DNA from: Bacillota bacterium | GTDB lineage: Bacteria > Bacillota > DTU025 > MWDF01 | DNA: 64,000 nt | Assembly: GCA_029565935.1 (NCBI GenBank) | Contig: JAKQNF010000013.1 | Location: forward strand, 62,001-126,000 | Direction: 5' to 3' | Position numbers and translations under genes: made by a program | Shown: piece by piece, positions 36,127-44,882 of the stretch | Numbering within the stretch: position 1 is the first letter of the stretch | Layout of the letters: every line of letters starts with the position of its first letter | Notes under the pieces: generated by a model | Told to the model about the DNA's origin: nothing | Seen by the model: the letters and a program-made list of their open reading frames with translations, nothing else | Databases searched by the model: none

Positions 36127-37182
36127 ATGCGAAAGTTCTTCGTCATAGCTCTCGCGCTGCTGATGATAGTAGGAGCAAGCATGCTGGGCACTGCGGCGGA
36201 GCCCAGCGGCAAGCTGTCCGTGTTGATCATCATCCAGGAAGGTGAAGGAAAGGCCGTCATAGAGGGCTTCAAGAAGCTCTATCCGAAAGTGGCCGTAGAT
36301 TCGCTGAGGATGTCCGCATCAGAGGGCACCGCAAGGATAAAGGCCGAGAAGATAGACCCGACCTTCGACGTGATACTAGGCGGTCCGTCCGACAACTTCG
36401 AGATACTCAAGAAGGAGAAGGCCCTGCTTAAGTACGTGCCTGTCAACGCCAAGGAGATACCGGCGGATTATCAGGACAGCGAAGGGTACTGGTATGGGCT
36501 CTACGTCGGACCTCTAGCAATAGCCATCAATACTAAGAGGTATGCAGAGAAGGGCTACAAGGAGAAGCTAGGCAAGGAATGGAACCAGGTAACTCTGGAC
36601 GATCTTACCAAAGTGTTCGCCGCAAGCGGGATAAAGGACGTAACGGTGGCCAACCCGAAGTCGTCCGGAACGGCCAAGATGTTCATATCCGGACTGTGGC
36701 AGTACTACAACTCGCTGGGTCAAGACGGTAAGGCCAAGACCAAGGAATGGTACAAGGCGCTGCATCCTAACGTGGGCAACTACCAGACCTCCGGTACAGG
36801 CCCCGTCAAGTCGGTCAGCCAGGGCGAATTTACCTTCTGTATCACTCCGATGCATGACGTATACCTCTATAAACTCGATAATCCTGCGATCGGCGTGGTC
36901 GAGTTCAAAGAAGCCGGTTGGGAGATCGGCGCCGTCGGCGCCATCGCGAACTCGCCGAACTCTGTGAACGCGAAGCTGTTCATGGACTATCTGACTTCTG
37001 CTGCAGCCGGCAATGTCCTGTCGAGCTACTCGCAGAAGATACCGTGCAACCTGAACTCCGACGGGCCCACCGTAGGCAAGCCCCTTTCCAAGACCGTATA
37101 CTTCAAGCAGTACAACTATGATTTCACCACCGTGCATGATGCCGAGATCAAGGAGCTGTTCGGCGACATAACCGGACTATAG
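36127..37182 (+). CDS. ABC transporter binding protein, iron/AfuA-type
   Basis: A 351-aa periplasmic binding protein with a signal peptide (about residues 1-24, ending GTAA) and no lipobox cysteine. The fold follows family 1 binding proteins for ferric iron, phosphonates or related anions: FDVILGGPSDNF, GLYVGPLAIAINT, and the C-terminal FMDYLTSAAAGNVLSSYSQ, which matches the FbpA/AfuA pattern. The typical tyrosine pair for Fe3+ is not obvious, so iron is a guess from the permease type. It leads an operon with a fused permease and a PotA/FbpC-like ATPase. Confidence 0.82.
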   Translation: MRKFFVIALALLMIVGASMLGTAAEPSGKLSVLIIIQEGEGKAVIEGFKKLYPKVAVDSLRMSASEGTARIKAEKIDPTFDVILGGPSDNFEILKKEKALLKYVPVNAKEIPADYQDSEGYWYGLYVGPLAIAINTKRYAEKGYKEKLGKEWNQVTLDDLTKVFAASGIKDVTVANPKSSGTAKMFISGLWQYYNSLGQDGKAKTKEWYKALHPNVGNYQTSGTGPVKSVSQGEFTFCITPMHDVYLYKLDNPAIGVVEFKEAGWEIGAVGAIANSPNSVNAKLFMDYLTSAAAGNVLSSYSQKIPCNLNSDGPTVGKPLSKTVYFKQYNYDFTTVHDAEIKELFGDITGL

Positions 37183-37205
37183 TAAGAAGACGGGCCAAAG
37201 CTCAG

Positions 37206-37232
37206 GCAGTGGGCGGTTGATCCGCCCACTGC
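37206..37232 (+). other. Intercistronic hairpin between binding protein and permease
   Basis: GCAGTGGGCGG (37206-37216) pairs perfectly over 11 bases with CCGCCCACTGC (37222-37232), loop TTGAT, with no T-run. Such hairpins after binding-protein genes often protect the upstream mRNA from 3' decay and partly stop transcription, so that the binding protein is made in excess of the permease. Confidence 0.7.
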
Positions 37233-37257
37233 ATATATTGAAGGAAAGGGAGCTGAC

Positions 37258-38949
37258 ATGGTACAAACTCAGGTCAAAGAAAGGAAAGGCTTCCTAAACC
37301 AGGCACGGAACGTGCTGAGCGACCCTTCGCTCCTTATAATGCTGGCCATCGCATTCGCTTTCGTAGGCCTTTTTATAATCTATCCTCTCGCAAAGCTGAT
37401 GGCTAACACCACGCTTGAGACGTGGAGGAACTTCTTTACCAAGATGGCATACAGGAGGGCTTACGCACGCACGGTGTATTCTTCGCTCCTGTCCGCCTTC
37501 ACAGCGACAGCGCTGGCTTTCCTCTATGCGTATTCGATCGAATACACGGAGATCAAGTTCAAGAAGTTCTTCCGTTTCATAGCATTCCTTCCGATGCTCG
37601 CCCCGTCCTCGATGACGGGCATGGCACTTATCATGCTCTTCGGGAGGAACGGCCTGCTCACGACCAAGCTCATAGGAGTGGAGGTCGAGATATACGGCCT
37701 GCCGGGGATATGGCTGGCCCAGACGATTGCCTTCTTCCCGATGGCCTTTGTTGCGATATCGGCCGTCTTAAGGGCGATATCGCCGAACATCGAGATAGCG
37801 GCCCAGAACCTCGGGGCGAAGGGGACGGAACTCTTCCGCACCGTCACGTTGCCGCTCGCGGCACCCGGGGTACTGTCGGCTTTCTTGCTGGTCTTCATCA
37901 ATGCCATGTCCGACTTCGCGAATCCGAAGCTTTTAGGAGGATTGTTCGTAACGTCCCCGGTGCAGGCCTATGGCGTTGTCACTGGCGATGCTGATTTCGG
38001 CATGGCCGCTACCATTTCGGCGATGCTTCTGATTCCCTCATTGGCGATATTCCTGATACAGGCATACATAATGTCGAAGAAATCCTACGTTACTGTGACC
38101 GGCAAGCCTGTAGCGGGACTAAAGCGGATAACGATGGGCAAGGGGGCTGAGATCGTAAGCCAGGTGTACGTATTCCTGGTAGCCGCTCTTTTCTTCATGG
38201 TGATAGGCATAGTGGCTTTCTTCGCCTTCGCCGACCCTAAAGCATATTATCTAGGTAAGTTCGTCTTTACTCTGAAGGGCTTCACCGAGACCATGACCTT
38301 CAATGCGTATACGTTCAGGAACTCGGCGATAATAGCTACCGCGGCAGGCATCCTGGCCTCCGTGGTAGGGCTGCTCCTTGCTTTCTTGAATTCGAGGAAG
38401 GATTTCCCCGGCAAGAAGATCCTCGATTTCTCGGCGATACTTCCCAACACGCTGCCCGCTACGTTCCTGTCGCTGGCCTTCCTGCTGTCGTTCCAGAGGA
38501 TGCTCACTCTAGGGCCCATCCCGATACTGCCAAAGCTCACGAAGACCATATTCATAATGATAATCATACAGGCGGTAAGACAGCTGCCGATAGGCTACAG
38601 GAACGCCCTGTCGGGCTTTAAACAGATAGACAAGTCCATTGAAGAGGCGGCGACCAACCTAGGAGCGAACGTCGGCAAGACGATCAGCTCGATAGTCCTT
38701 CCGATGCTTAGGCCCGCGTTCATATCCTCTGCCGTTTACAACTTCATATCGGCGATGATAGCCGTGTCGGTTATCATATTCGTCGTTACCCCGCAATGGA
38801 ACGTCGCATCCATAGTTGTATACAGCAGGGCCGATTCTGGATATTACTCCGAGGCGGGCGCCATGTCGATAGCGATAATGGCAATCATCCTGGGCACCTT
38901 ATGGCTGGTGAACTTTCTGTCCAGGGGAAGGATCAAGGTATTTGACTGA
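37258..38949 (+). CDS. ABC transporter permease, fused FbpB-type
   Basis: A 563-aa permease with two homologous halves in one chain, as in FbpB/SfuB iron permeases. The first EAA loop reads IEIAAQNLGAKGTELFRTV and the second IEEAATNLGANVGKTISSI; about 12 membrane helices are visible. It should carry substrate from the preceding binding protein through the inner membrane. The gene follows the intercistronic hairpin by 25 bases and overlaps the next ATG. Confidence 0.93.
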   Translation: MVQTQVKERKGFLNQARNVLSDPSLLIMLAIAFAFVGLFIIYPLAKLMANTTLETWRNFFTKMAYRRAYARTVYSSLLSAFTATALAFLYAYSIEYTEIKFKKFFRFIAFLPMLAPSSMTGMALIMLFGRNGLLTTKLIGVEVEIYGLPGIWLAQTIAFFPMAFVAISAVLRAISPNIEIAAQNLGAKGTELFRTVTLPLAAPGVLSAFLLVFINAMSDFANPKLLGGLFVTSPVQAYGVVTGDADFGMAATISAMLLIPSLAIFLIQAYIMSKKSYVTVTGKPVAGLKRITMGKGAEIVSQVYVFLVAALFFMVIGIVAFFAFADPKAYYLGKFVFTLKGFTETMTFNAYTFRNSAIIATAAGILASVVGLLLAFLNSRKDFPGKKILDFSAILPNTLPATFLSLAFLLSFQRMLTLGPIPILPKLTKTIFIMIIIQAVRQLPIGYRNALSGFKQIDKSIEEAATNLGANVGKTISSIVLPMLRPAFISSAVYNFISAMIAVSVIIFVVTPQWNVASIVVYSRADSGYYSEAGAMSIAIMAIILGTLWLVNFLSRGRIKVFD

Positions 38950-38966
38950 TGCAAGGGGTGGCACAT

Positions 38967-40034
38967 GTGAATAAGTATCTGATAGAGCTTAAGGGAATCC
39001 ATAAGGTTTTCGGCACCAATGCGGTCCTTAACGACATAAACGTCGGGTTCGAGGAAGGGTGCTTCGTTACGTTCCTCGGGCCTTCGGGGTGTGGCAAGAC
39101 TACGCTCTTAAGGACAATAGCGGGATTCTACAGGCCGGACGGGGGAGAAGTCTGGATTGACGGGAAGAGGGTGGACATGCTTCCGGCCCATAAGCGTAAC
39201 ACCCCCATGGTGTTCCAGGAGTACGCCTTGTTCCCCCATCTTAACGTATTCGACAACGTAGCCTACGGCTTAAGGCTCCAGAAGCTGCCCCGCAAGGAAA
39301 TTGAAAGCAGGGTGCGCGAAGCGCTGGATCTCACGAACATGGCCCAGTTCAAGGACAGAAGCCCGAACCAGCTGTCCGGCGGCCAGCAGCAGAGGGTCGC
39401 TATAGCCAGGGCTATAGTGATGCAGTCGAAGATACTTCTGCTTGATGAGCCGCTGTCCAACCTGGACGCCAAATTACGAGAAAGCGTAAGGGTAGAGCTA
39501 AGGATGCTGCAAAGGCAGCTCAACAGGACCTTCATATACGTTACGCACGACCAGAGCGAAGCGCTGGCCATGTCGGACGTGATAGTCGTCTTCAACAAAG
39601 GAAGGATCGAGCAGGTAGGATCGCCCATGGAGGTCTACTTCAAGCCGGTTACGAAGTTCGTAGCGGATTTCATCGGCGTATCCAACTTCATAGAGGGCAA
39701 GGCAAGGGTGAAGGACGGCTCCGTGATGCTCGAACATGCCGGCCGCAGCTTCTCAGGGCTCACTACGAGTGACTTCAAGGATGGGGACCATGCGATATTC
39801 TCGATAAGGCCGGAATCCATAACGCTTGGAAAATCGGAATGCACGTTCGATTCTCAGGCCTGCCTTCCCGTCAGGATCCTGCAGGGCATGTTCATAGGAG
39901 AGAAGGTAAGGTACGTCGTGAAGGACCAAGTCGGCATGGATTGGGTAATAGACCAGCATGACACCCAGGAGGTGCTGACAGGGGACGCATACATATCGAT
40001 ACCTCCGGACAAGGCCCACGTCATAAAGGAATAG
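38967..40034 (+). CDS. ABC transporter ATPase, FbpC/PotA-like
   Basis: About 355 aa. Walker A is GPSGCGKTTLLR, the Q-loop is VFQEYALFPH, the signature LSGGQQQRVAIARAI, Walker B LLLDEPLSNLDA and the switch YVTHDQSEAL. A C-terminal TOBE-type region (after about residue 240) with SIRPESITLG is present. GTG 38967 follows AAGGGG by eight bases and gives MNKYLIELKG; an upstream ATG at 38949 overlaps the permease stop and is possible. It drives the transporter with the two genes before it. Substrate could be iron, spermidine-type or phosphonate-type. Confidence 0.92.
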   Translation: MNKYLIELKGIHKVFGTNAVLNDINVGFEEGCFVTFLGPSGCGKTTLLRTIAGFYRPDGGEVWIDGKRVDMLPAHKRNTPMVFQEYALFPHLNVFDNVAYGLRLQKLPRKEIESRVREALDLTNMAQFKDRSPNQLSGGQQQRVAIARAIVMQSKILLLDEPLSNLDAKLRESVRVELRMLQRQLNRTFIYVTHDQSEALAMSDVIVVFNKGRIEQVGSPMEVYFKPVTKFVADFIGVSNFIEGKARVKDGSVMLEHAGRSFSGLTTSDFKDGDHAIFSIRPESITLGKSECTFDSQACLPVRILQGMFIGEKVRYVVKDQVGMDWVIDQHDTQEVLTGDAYISIPPDKAHVIKE

Positions 40035-40041
40035 ACCAAAC

Positions 40042-40073
40042 GGCGCGGAGCAGATTGCCCGCGCCGATCTTTT
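40042..40073 (+). terminator. Intrinsic terminator of the iron-type ABC operon
   Basis: GGCGCGG (40042-40048) pairs with CCGCGCC (40059-40065) and is followed by GATCTTTT. Confidence 0.7.
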
Positions 40074-40103
40074 AACGTTCTATATAGCCCGGAGGAAGGA
40101 AAG

Positions 40104-40601
40104 ATGAAGAAACTGATACTGGTGAGCGGGACGATGGGGGTGGGGAAGACCACCACATGCAGGCTGCTCTACAAAATGGCCCCTAGGACGGCATGGCTGG
40201 ACGGGGACTGGTGCTGGCTGATGAACCCCTGGAACTTCTGCGATGAGAACAAGGAGATGGTTATGTCCAACATTACCGGCGTTCTCGGTTCGTTCCTGTC
40301 GAACTCCACCCTTGACAATGTAGTTTTCAGCTGGGTGATGCACAAGAAGGAGATCATTGACGACCTCCTGGGGAGGATTTCGAAGCACGAGTTCGAGCTC
40401 CACCTGTTCGCTCTCGTATGCTCTCCGGTAGAACTATCGTCCAGGATGGAGGAGGACGAAAGGGATGCGCAGAACATCAAGGCAAGCATAGACAGGCTGC
40501 CACTCTATCAAGGCATGGGATGGGAGGTCCTCGACACTACGTGCATGAAGGCAAAAGAAGTAGCCATTGAGATAGCCAAGAGGTCGGGGCTCGTGAAATA
40601 G
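40104..40601 (+). CDS. Small P-loop kinase-like protein
   Basis: A 165-aa nucleotide-binding protein. The Walker A GTMGVGKTT is at residues 9-17, and WLDGDWCW resembles the acceptor or DxD region of AAA_33-type small kinases; RMEEDERDAQNIKAS is like the lid region. It may phosphorylate a small molecule, but no specific substrate is indicated. GGAGGAAGG precedes the ATG. Neighbours give no clue to the pathway. Confidence 0.75.
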   Translation: MKKLILVSGTMGVGKTTTCRLLYKMAPRTAWLDGDWCWLMNPWNFCDENKEMVMSNITGVLGSFLSNSTLDNVVFSWVMHKKEIIDDLLGRISKHEFELHLFALVCSPVELSSRMEEDERDAQNIKASIDRLPLYQGMGWEVLDTTCMKAKEVAIEIAKRSGLVK

Positions 40602-40706
40602 CAGCACAACTGCAGGCGAAACCCATACCTTCTATGCAATGGGTCGACTTCCAAGAAGATCGTGCGCGAACTAAGGCACAATTTCAGGACGCCATCTTGT
40701 CGTCCC

Positions 40707-40715
40707 TGCTATAAT
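40707..40715 (+). promoter_or_regulatory. Extended -10 promoter candidate
   Basis: TGCTATAAT is a perfect extended -10, 53 bases before the predicted start of the hydroxyacid dehydrogenase. There is no good -35 at 17 bases, as is common for extended -10 promoters. Confidence 0.45.
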
Positions 40716-40768
40716 AGCTGATGACACTATCGTCACAGTCAAGATGATCAAGATTGGAGGAGCGAAGA

Positions 40769-41647
40769 TTGAAGGTAGGTTTTGTTGGATTAGGACTCAT
40801 GGGAGGCCCCATGGCCTTGAACATCCACAAGGCGGGCTTTGAGCTCATGGTCTACAACCGGAGCGTGGAAAGGCTCGTACCTTTCACTGAGCTCGGTATA
40901 AAAGCAGCGTCGTGTCCGGCCGAGCTCGCCAGCGAATGCAGCATCATAGTAACCTGCGTGAGCGATTCTCCTGACGTGGAGCAGGTCTACATGGGTAAGG
41001 GCGGTGTGCTGGAGGGGGCCGTACAGGGCCTGATAACCGTAGACTGCAGCACGATATTGCCTCAAGTCGAACGCAAGATATACGACAAGGCGGCGGAACT
41101 CGGGGTGTCCCATCTTGACGCTCCGGTATCCGGCGGGGTCAAAGGCGCCAAGGCAGCCACGCTGGCGATAATGGTAGGAGGCGACGAGATCGCCTTCCTC
41201 AAGGCACAACCGGTTCTCGACGCGATGGGCAAGAACGTGACCTACATGGGCGAAAGCGGCTCTGGCCAGGTGATCAAGCTGGCGAACCAGACGGTCTTAG
41301 CTGGGAACATGCTCGGACTTTGCGAAGGCTTGGTCATAGCCATGAAACACGGGCTCGACATGGACAAGACCGTAGCGGTCCTGTCAAACGGTACGGCATC
41401 GAACTGGACGCTGGTGAACCAGGGTAAACAGATGATAGATTGCGACTGGAGCGCGGGTTTCTATGCGAAACTGTTCAAGAAGGACCTTTCGATAGTACAG
41501 GCCCTAGCGCGTGAGACAAACAGCAGCCTGCCGTGCTCGGCCCTTGCGCTGTCGCTCTATAATGCCCTCAGCAACATCGAAGGCGGGGACGATATGGGCC
41601 ACCAGGCGCTGTTGAAAGTGTTCCGCGGGCTGTCTGGCCTGGAATAG
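40769..41647 (+). CDS. Beta-hydroxyacid dehydrogenase (3-hydroxyisobutyrate dehydrogenase-like)
   Basis: A 292-aa NAD(P)-dependent dehydrogenase. The N-terminal Rossmann motif is GFVGLGLMGGPMALNI, substrate binding is shown by DAPVSGGVKGAKAATLAIMVGG, and the catalytic lysine is in GQVIKLANQ. This family covers 3-hydroxyisobutyrate, tartronate semialdehyde and related acids; the exact substrate is not decidable. I chose TTG 40769, because GGAGG lies eight bases upstream and the protein then begins MKVGFVGLG; the longer frame contains the SD itself. Confidence 0.9.
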   Translation: MKVGFVGLGLMGGPMALNIHKAGFELMVYNRSVERLVPFTELGIKAASCPAELASECSIIVTCVSDSPDVEQVYMGKGGVLEGAVQGLITVDCSTILPQVERKIYDKAAELGVSHLDAPVSGGVKGAKAATLAIMVGGDEIAFLKAQPVLDAMGKNVTYMGESGSGQVIKLANQTVLAGNMLGLCEGLVIAMKHGLDMDKTVAVLSNGTASNWTLVNQGKQMIDCDWSAGFYAKLFKKDLSIVQALARETNSSLPCSALALSLYNALSNIEGGDDMGHQALLKVFRGLSGLE

Positions 41648-41732
41648 GGAAGCACAAAGACCGCGGCTCCGGAAGAGGGCCGTCGGATGGATACAGGGTG
41701 GCGGCATCCTTTGACGAATGGAGAGGAGCATC

Positions 41733-41876
41733 ATGAGGAGATTCCCTATCATCGTAGCCATCATGGCATTCATACTCGGAACGGCGCTGATCGTGGCAGG
41801 AGGATTGGGCGGAGAGTTCCGCGCCATCTACCTCAACGCCACCATTCTATGCCTTTCGTGCATAGGGGTGCAGTAG
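41733..41876 (+). CDS. CD1871A-type small CXXC membrane protein
   Basis: A 47-codon gene. The product starts MRRFPIIVAIMAFILGTAL and is one transmembrane helix followed by a short loop and the C-terminal motif ILCLSCIGVQ, with a CxxC. Small proteins of this type (CD1871A family) occur directly upstream of a 4Fe-4S membrane protein, as here. AGAGGAGC lies just ahead of the ATG. The stop TAG abuts the next ATG (TAGATG), so the two are translationally coupled. A redox or cluster-assembly role is possible but unproven. Confidence 0.75.
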   Translation: MRRFPIIVAIMAFILGTALIVAGGLGGEFRAIYLNATILCLSCIGVQ

Positions 41877-42704
41877 ATGTTAAGAACCGAGAAGTTGAGG
41901 AACTACGTACAGATCGGAGCTGCTCTCCTGCAGAACTCATATTTCTTCAAGGGACTCAAGTTCTGTCCGACACCGTCCCTAAACTGCTATGCGTGCCCGC
42001 TAGCGGTGACCGCCTGCCCCATGGGCAGCCTGCAGAACCTGATATTGAAGGGCTACCTGCCGCTCGCCATGACTGGGTTCTTCGTATCGCTGGGCGCTGC
42101 CGTGGGAAGGGCATCTTGCGGCTGGGCGTGTCCTTTCGGATACATACAGGAGCTTTTAGGAAGGCTTGGGAAGAAGAAGCTCAGAATCTCCAACGAATAC
42201 GGATGGTTACGATACGTAGTACTTGCCATAACGGCCCTGGCGCTTCCTTTCGTACTGAAGAGCCCCATATTCTGTAAGTTGTGCCCTGCAGGCACGCTCG
42301 AGGCGGGAATCCCGCTGGCGGCGCTCGATGAGGAGATAAGGGAGATAATAGGGCCGCTGTTCTGGCTGAAAGTGTCCCTCCTCATGGCTGTGATCTGGGC
42401 ATCGGTTAAGATCAAAAGGCCGTTCTGCAGGTTCATCTGTCCGCTCGGGGCCGTATACTCTCCCTTCAACAGGATCAGCGCGCTGAGGATGACGGTGCAC
42501 GAGAAGTGCGTCAAGTGCGATGCCTGCAGGGAAGTCTGCCCGGTGGACATGTCGATATACGAAGGGCCCAACTCAGGAGTATGCATCAGGTGCATGAAAT
42601 GTACCGGATGCTCTGCTGTGGGAGTGAGCTTCCTTGGGAAAGACATCATCAAGGCCGGCCGTGACGGGAAGATCGGACGAGCGGCCTATGAAGAGCAGAG
42701 GTAA
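41877..42704 (+). CDS. Membrane 4Fe-4S ferredoxin-type protein (NapH-like)
   Basis: A 275-aa integral membrane iron-sulfur protein. Several cysteine clusters alternate with membrane helices: CPTPSLNCYACPLAVTACPMG, CGWACPFGYIQE, FCKLCPAG and FCRFICPLGA. At the C-terminus lies a ferredoxin-like CVKCDACREVCPVD and CIRCMKCTGC. The CGWACPFG and CPLGA patterns are those of the NapH/RdxA/NosR-type proteins. It probably passes electrons across or along the membrane. It starts immediately after the small CXXC gene and is followed by rnhC with a six-base gap. Confidence 0.9.
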   Translation: MLRTEKLRNYVQIGAALLQNSYFFKGLKFCPTPSLNCYACPLAVTACPMGSLQNLILKGYLPLAMTGFFVSLGAAVGRASCGWACPFGYIQELLGRLGKKKLRISNEYGWLRYVVLAITALALPFVLKSPIFCKLCPAGTLEAGIPLAALDEEIREIIGPLFWLKVSLLMAVIWASVKIKRPFCRFICPLGAVYSPFNRISALRMTVHEKCVKCDACREVCPVDMSIYEGPNSGVCIRCMKCTGCSAVGVSFLGKDIIKAGRDGKIGRAAYEEQR

Positions 42705-42709
42705 ATAGA

Positions 42710-43387
42710 TTGGATGAGTTCAAGGGCATCAGGCGAATTGGAATAGATGAATCAGGCAAAGGCGACTATTTCGGCCCCCTGGTGATAGCTGCAGTCCTGG
42801 TCGAGCCGGAAGACGAGGACTACTTGGGAGAGGCAGGGGTGAAAGATTCCAAGAGGCTGACCGACAGAAGCATCGAGCGGCTCGCCGCGGTGATATCCGG
42901 TAGATGCAGATACTCGGTCGTAAGGATCGGCCCCTCAAGGTACAACTCGCTATATGAGAAGATAAGGAACCTCAATAGGCTACTGGCATGGGGGCACTCG
43001 AGGGCCCTAGAGAACGTCCTGGAGAAGTCCCAAGGATGCGAAATCGCCATATCGGACCAGTTCGGAGACGAATCGTTTTTGATGAACGCATTGATGAAGG
43101 GCGGGCGCCAGCTGAGGTTGGTGCAGATGCCAAAGGCAGAGCAGGACATAGCCGTGGCCGCTGCGTCGATTATGGCCAGGGCCGAGTTCGTGAAGTCAAT
43201 GGAGACCCTTTCGGGCGAAGCCGGGATGAAGCTTCCCAAGGGAGCCTCGGATCCCAACGTAGCCGTGACGGCAAAAGAGCTGTTGGGAAGGGGAGGAACC
43301 GAGGAACTTGCGAAGTACGCCAAGGTCCATTTCAAGATAACAAGGCAGGTAACGGAAGGATTGCCGGCCGTTAAGCGGGGTGTATGA
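42710..43387 (+). CDS. rnhC: Ribonuclease HIII, without N-terminal domain
   Basis: A 225-aa RNase H type 2-family enzyme that cleaves RNA in RNA/DNA hybrids. The RNase HIII signature GIDESGKGDYFGPLVIA gives the first catalytic acids, with VKDSKRLTD, ISDQFGDE, and AAASIMARAEF for the others. Typical RNase HIII is about 300 aa because of an N-terminal TBP-like substrate-binding domain; here the protein begins at the catalytic core. The TTG at 42710 has AGAGGT seven bases upstream, and the frame cannot extend far because the previous gene ends at 42704. It may rely on the core alone. Confidence 0.9.
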   Translation: MDEFKGIRRIGIDESGKGDYFGPLVIAAVLVEPEDEDYLGEAGVKDSKRLTDRSIERLAAVISGRCRYSVVRIGPSRYNSLYEKIRNLNRLLAWGHSRALENVLEKSQGCEIAISDQFGDESFLMNALMKGGRQLRLVQMPKAEQDIAVAAASIMARAEFVKSMETLSGEAGMKLPKGASDPNVAVTAKELLGRGGTEELAKYAKVHFKITRQVTEGLPAVKRGV

Positions 43388-44855
43388 TTTGTTCGTCGAG
43401 GTCTTGCTGATAGTGTTCATGGCACTGGCTGCAGTGTTCATACTCATGCTCCTTAGGGCGGCGTACATGCCGACCAAGCAGATAGCTTCCAAGAAGGCGC
43501 CGGAACCTATGGAATTCGACCTGGACGCTGCATCGGAGAAGCTGGCGGCATCCTTGAGGTTCAGGACGGTGAGCGGCGCCGGTTTTGACGAAGAGGCGGA
43601 AGCCGAGTTTTTGAAACTACACGAACATCTCAGGAAAAGCTACCCGAACGTGTTCTTGAAATCGGAAGTGACGGTCCACGGGGGCCGATCCCTTCTTCTG
43701 CGGTTATTCGGGAAGGACAAGACGTTAAAACCCGTCATATTCATGGGGCATATGGATGTAGTCCCGGTGGAGGCAAGTAGTACCGACAGATGGCTGAAGC
43801 CAGCTTTCGGAGGGACGGTGGAGGAGGGCTTCATCTGGGGCAGGGGAGCGCTGGACTGCAAGCACGTCGTTTCCGGGCTGCTAGAGGCAATGGAGACGCT
43901 CCTGGTCTCCGGATATGAGCCGGTCAGGGGCATCTACCTTGCTTTCGGGCATGACGAGGAGACCGGAGGGGCAAACGGGGCGGCAGCTATAGGGACGTTC
44001 CTCGAGGCAGAGGGTACGAAGGCATGGATGGTGCTTGACGAAGGCGGCAAGGTGGATTGTCCAGGTCATATTACAGGAAGGCCACTTGAAGCCGTGGTCA
44101 GCATCGTCGAGAAAGGTTTCGCAAGCTTCAGGCTCGATGTTGATATACCCGGCGGGCACTCGGCAAGGCCGCCGAAGGAAAACGCGATCAGCGTGCTGAT
44201 AAAAGCTGCGGACAGGGTAAACAACCATGTCTTCACGCCGAGGTTGAAAGGGCCTCTGGCTGACCTGCTCGGTTTTGCCGGGACTGAGATGGGCTTCTGG
44301 AAGAGGCTTGCGATCGCGAACATGTGGATAGCGAAGCCGTTCGTGGTGGGCTGGCTCGGCTCTTCCCCTTCTACCGACTGCTTGATGAGGACGACCGCGG
44401 TTACTACGATACTCAAGGCAGGTATGAAGGACAACGTGATTCCCTCGCACGCAGAGGCGATTGTGAACACCAGGCCCGCTTTCGGTGAGACGCCCGAGAG
44501 CGTAAGGTGCGAGCTGGAAAGGGCCATATGTGACAAGAGGGTGAAGATAACTGCCTCGGGGCATCAGCATACCCCGTCCAACGCTTCTTCCGTAGACTGT
44601 GACCAGTTCAGGCTTCTTCAGGAGGCGATAGCCAGGCATTTCGAAGATCCCGTAGTCATACCTGGCATACTGACCGGAGGGACCGACACGAAGCACTACG
44701 CGAATCTGAGCGATGCCGTCTACAGGTTCATCCCCATAAAGCTTGCTCACGAGTTGGCGGAAGGGGTCCATGGTATCAACGAGAGGATACCGGTGGACGA
44801 GTACGGAAGGATGATAGCCTTCTACATGGATTTCATGAGGGAAGCAACAAGATAG
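43380..44855 (+). CDS. M20-family zinc peptidase, membrane-anchored
   Basis: A 491-aa peptidase of the carboxypeptidase S/ArgE-DapE group with an N-terminal membrane helix (about residues 5-28). Zinc ligands are visible as GHMDVVPVE (His, Asp), GRGALDCKH, HDEETGG (Glu pair), LDEGG and the C-terminal VHGINERI. The dimerisation domain starts at IPGGHSARPPKENAIS. It should remove C-terminal amino acids from peptides, fitting peptide use by this organism. GTG 43380 overlaps the rnhC stop by eight bases; the SD there is weak. Confidence 0.88.
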   Translation: MYDLFVEVLLIVFMALAAVFILMLLRAAYMPTKQIASKKAPEPMEFDLDAASEKLAASLRFRTVSGAGFDEEAEAEFLKLHEHLRKSYPNVFLKSEVTVHGGRSLLLRLFGKDKTLKPVIFMGHMDVVPVEASSTDRWLKPAFGGTVEEGFIWGRGALDCKHVVSGLLEAMETLLVSGYEPVRGIYLAFGHDEETGGANGAAAIGTFLEAEGTKAWMVLDEGGKVDCPGHITGRPLEAVVSIVEKGFASFRLDVDIPGGHSARPPKENAISVLIKAADRVNNHVFTPRLKGPLADLLGFAGTEMGFWKRLAIANMWIAKPFVVGWLGSSPSTDCLMRTTAVTTILKAGMKDNVIPSHAEAIVNTRPAFGETPESVRCELERAICDKRVKITASGHQHTPSNASSVDCDQFRLLQEAIARHFEDPVVIPGILTGGTDTKHYANLSDAVYRFIPIKLAHELAEGVHGINERIPVDEYGRMIAFYMDFMREATR

Positions 44856-44882
44856 TCGAACATACCTTCGGAGGTGTATCAG

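Noticed and set aside
41687-42277. Plus-strand 196-codon frame overlapping the 4Fe-4S gene
   Set aside because: It is out of frame with the small CXXC gene and the iron-sulfur gene, both of which have motifs and coupled stop and start codons.
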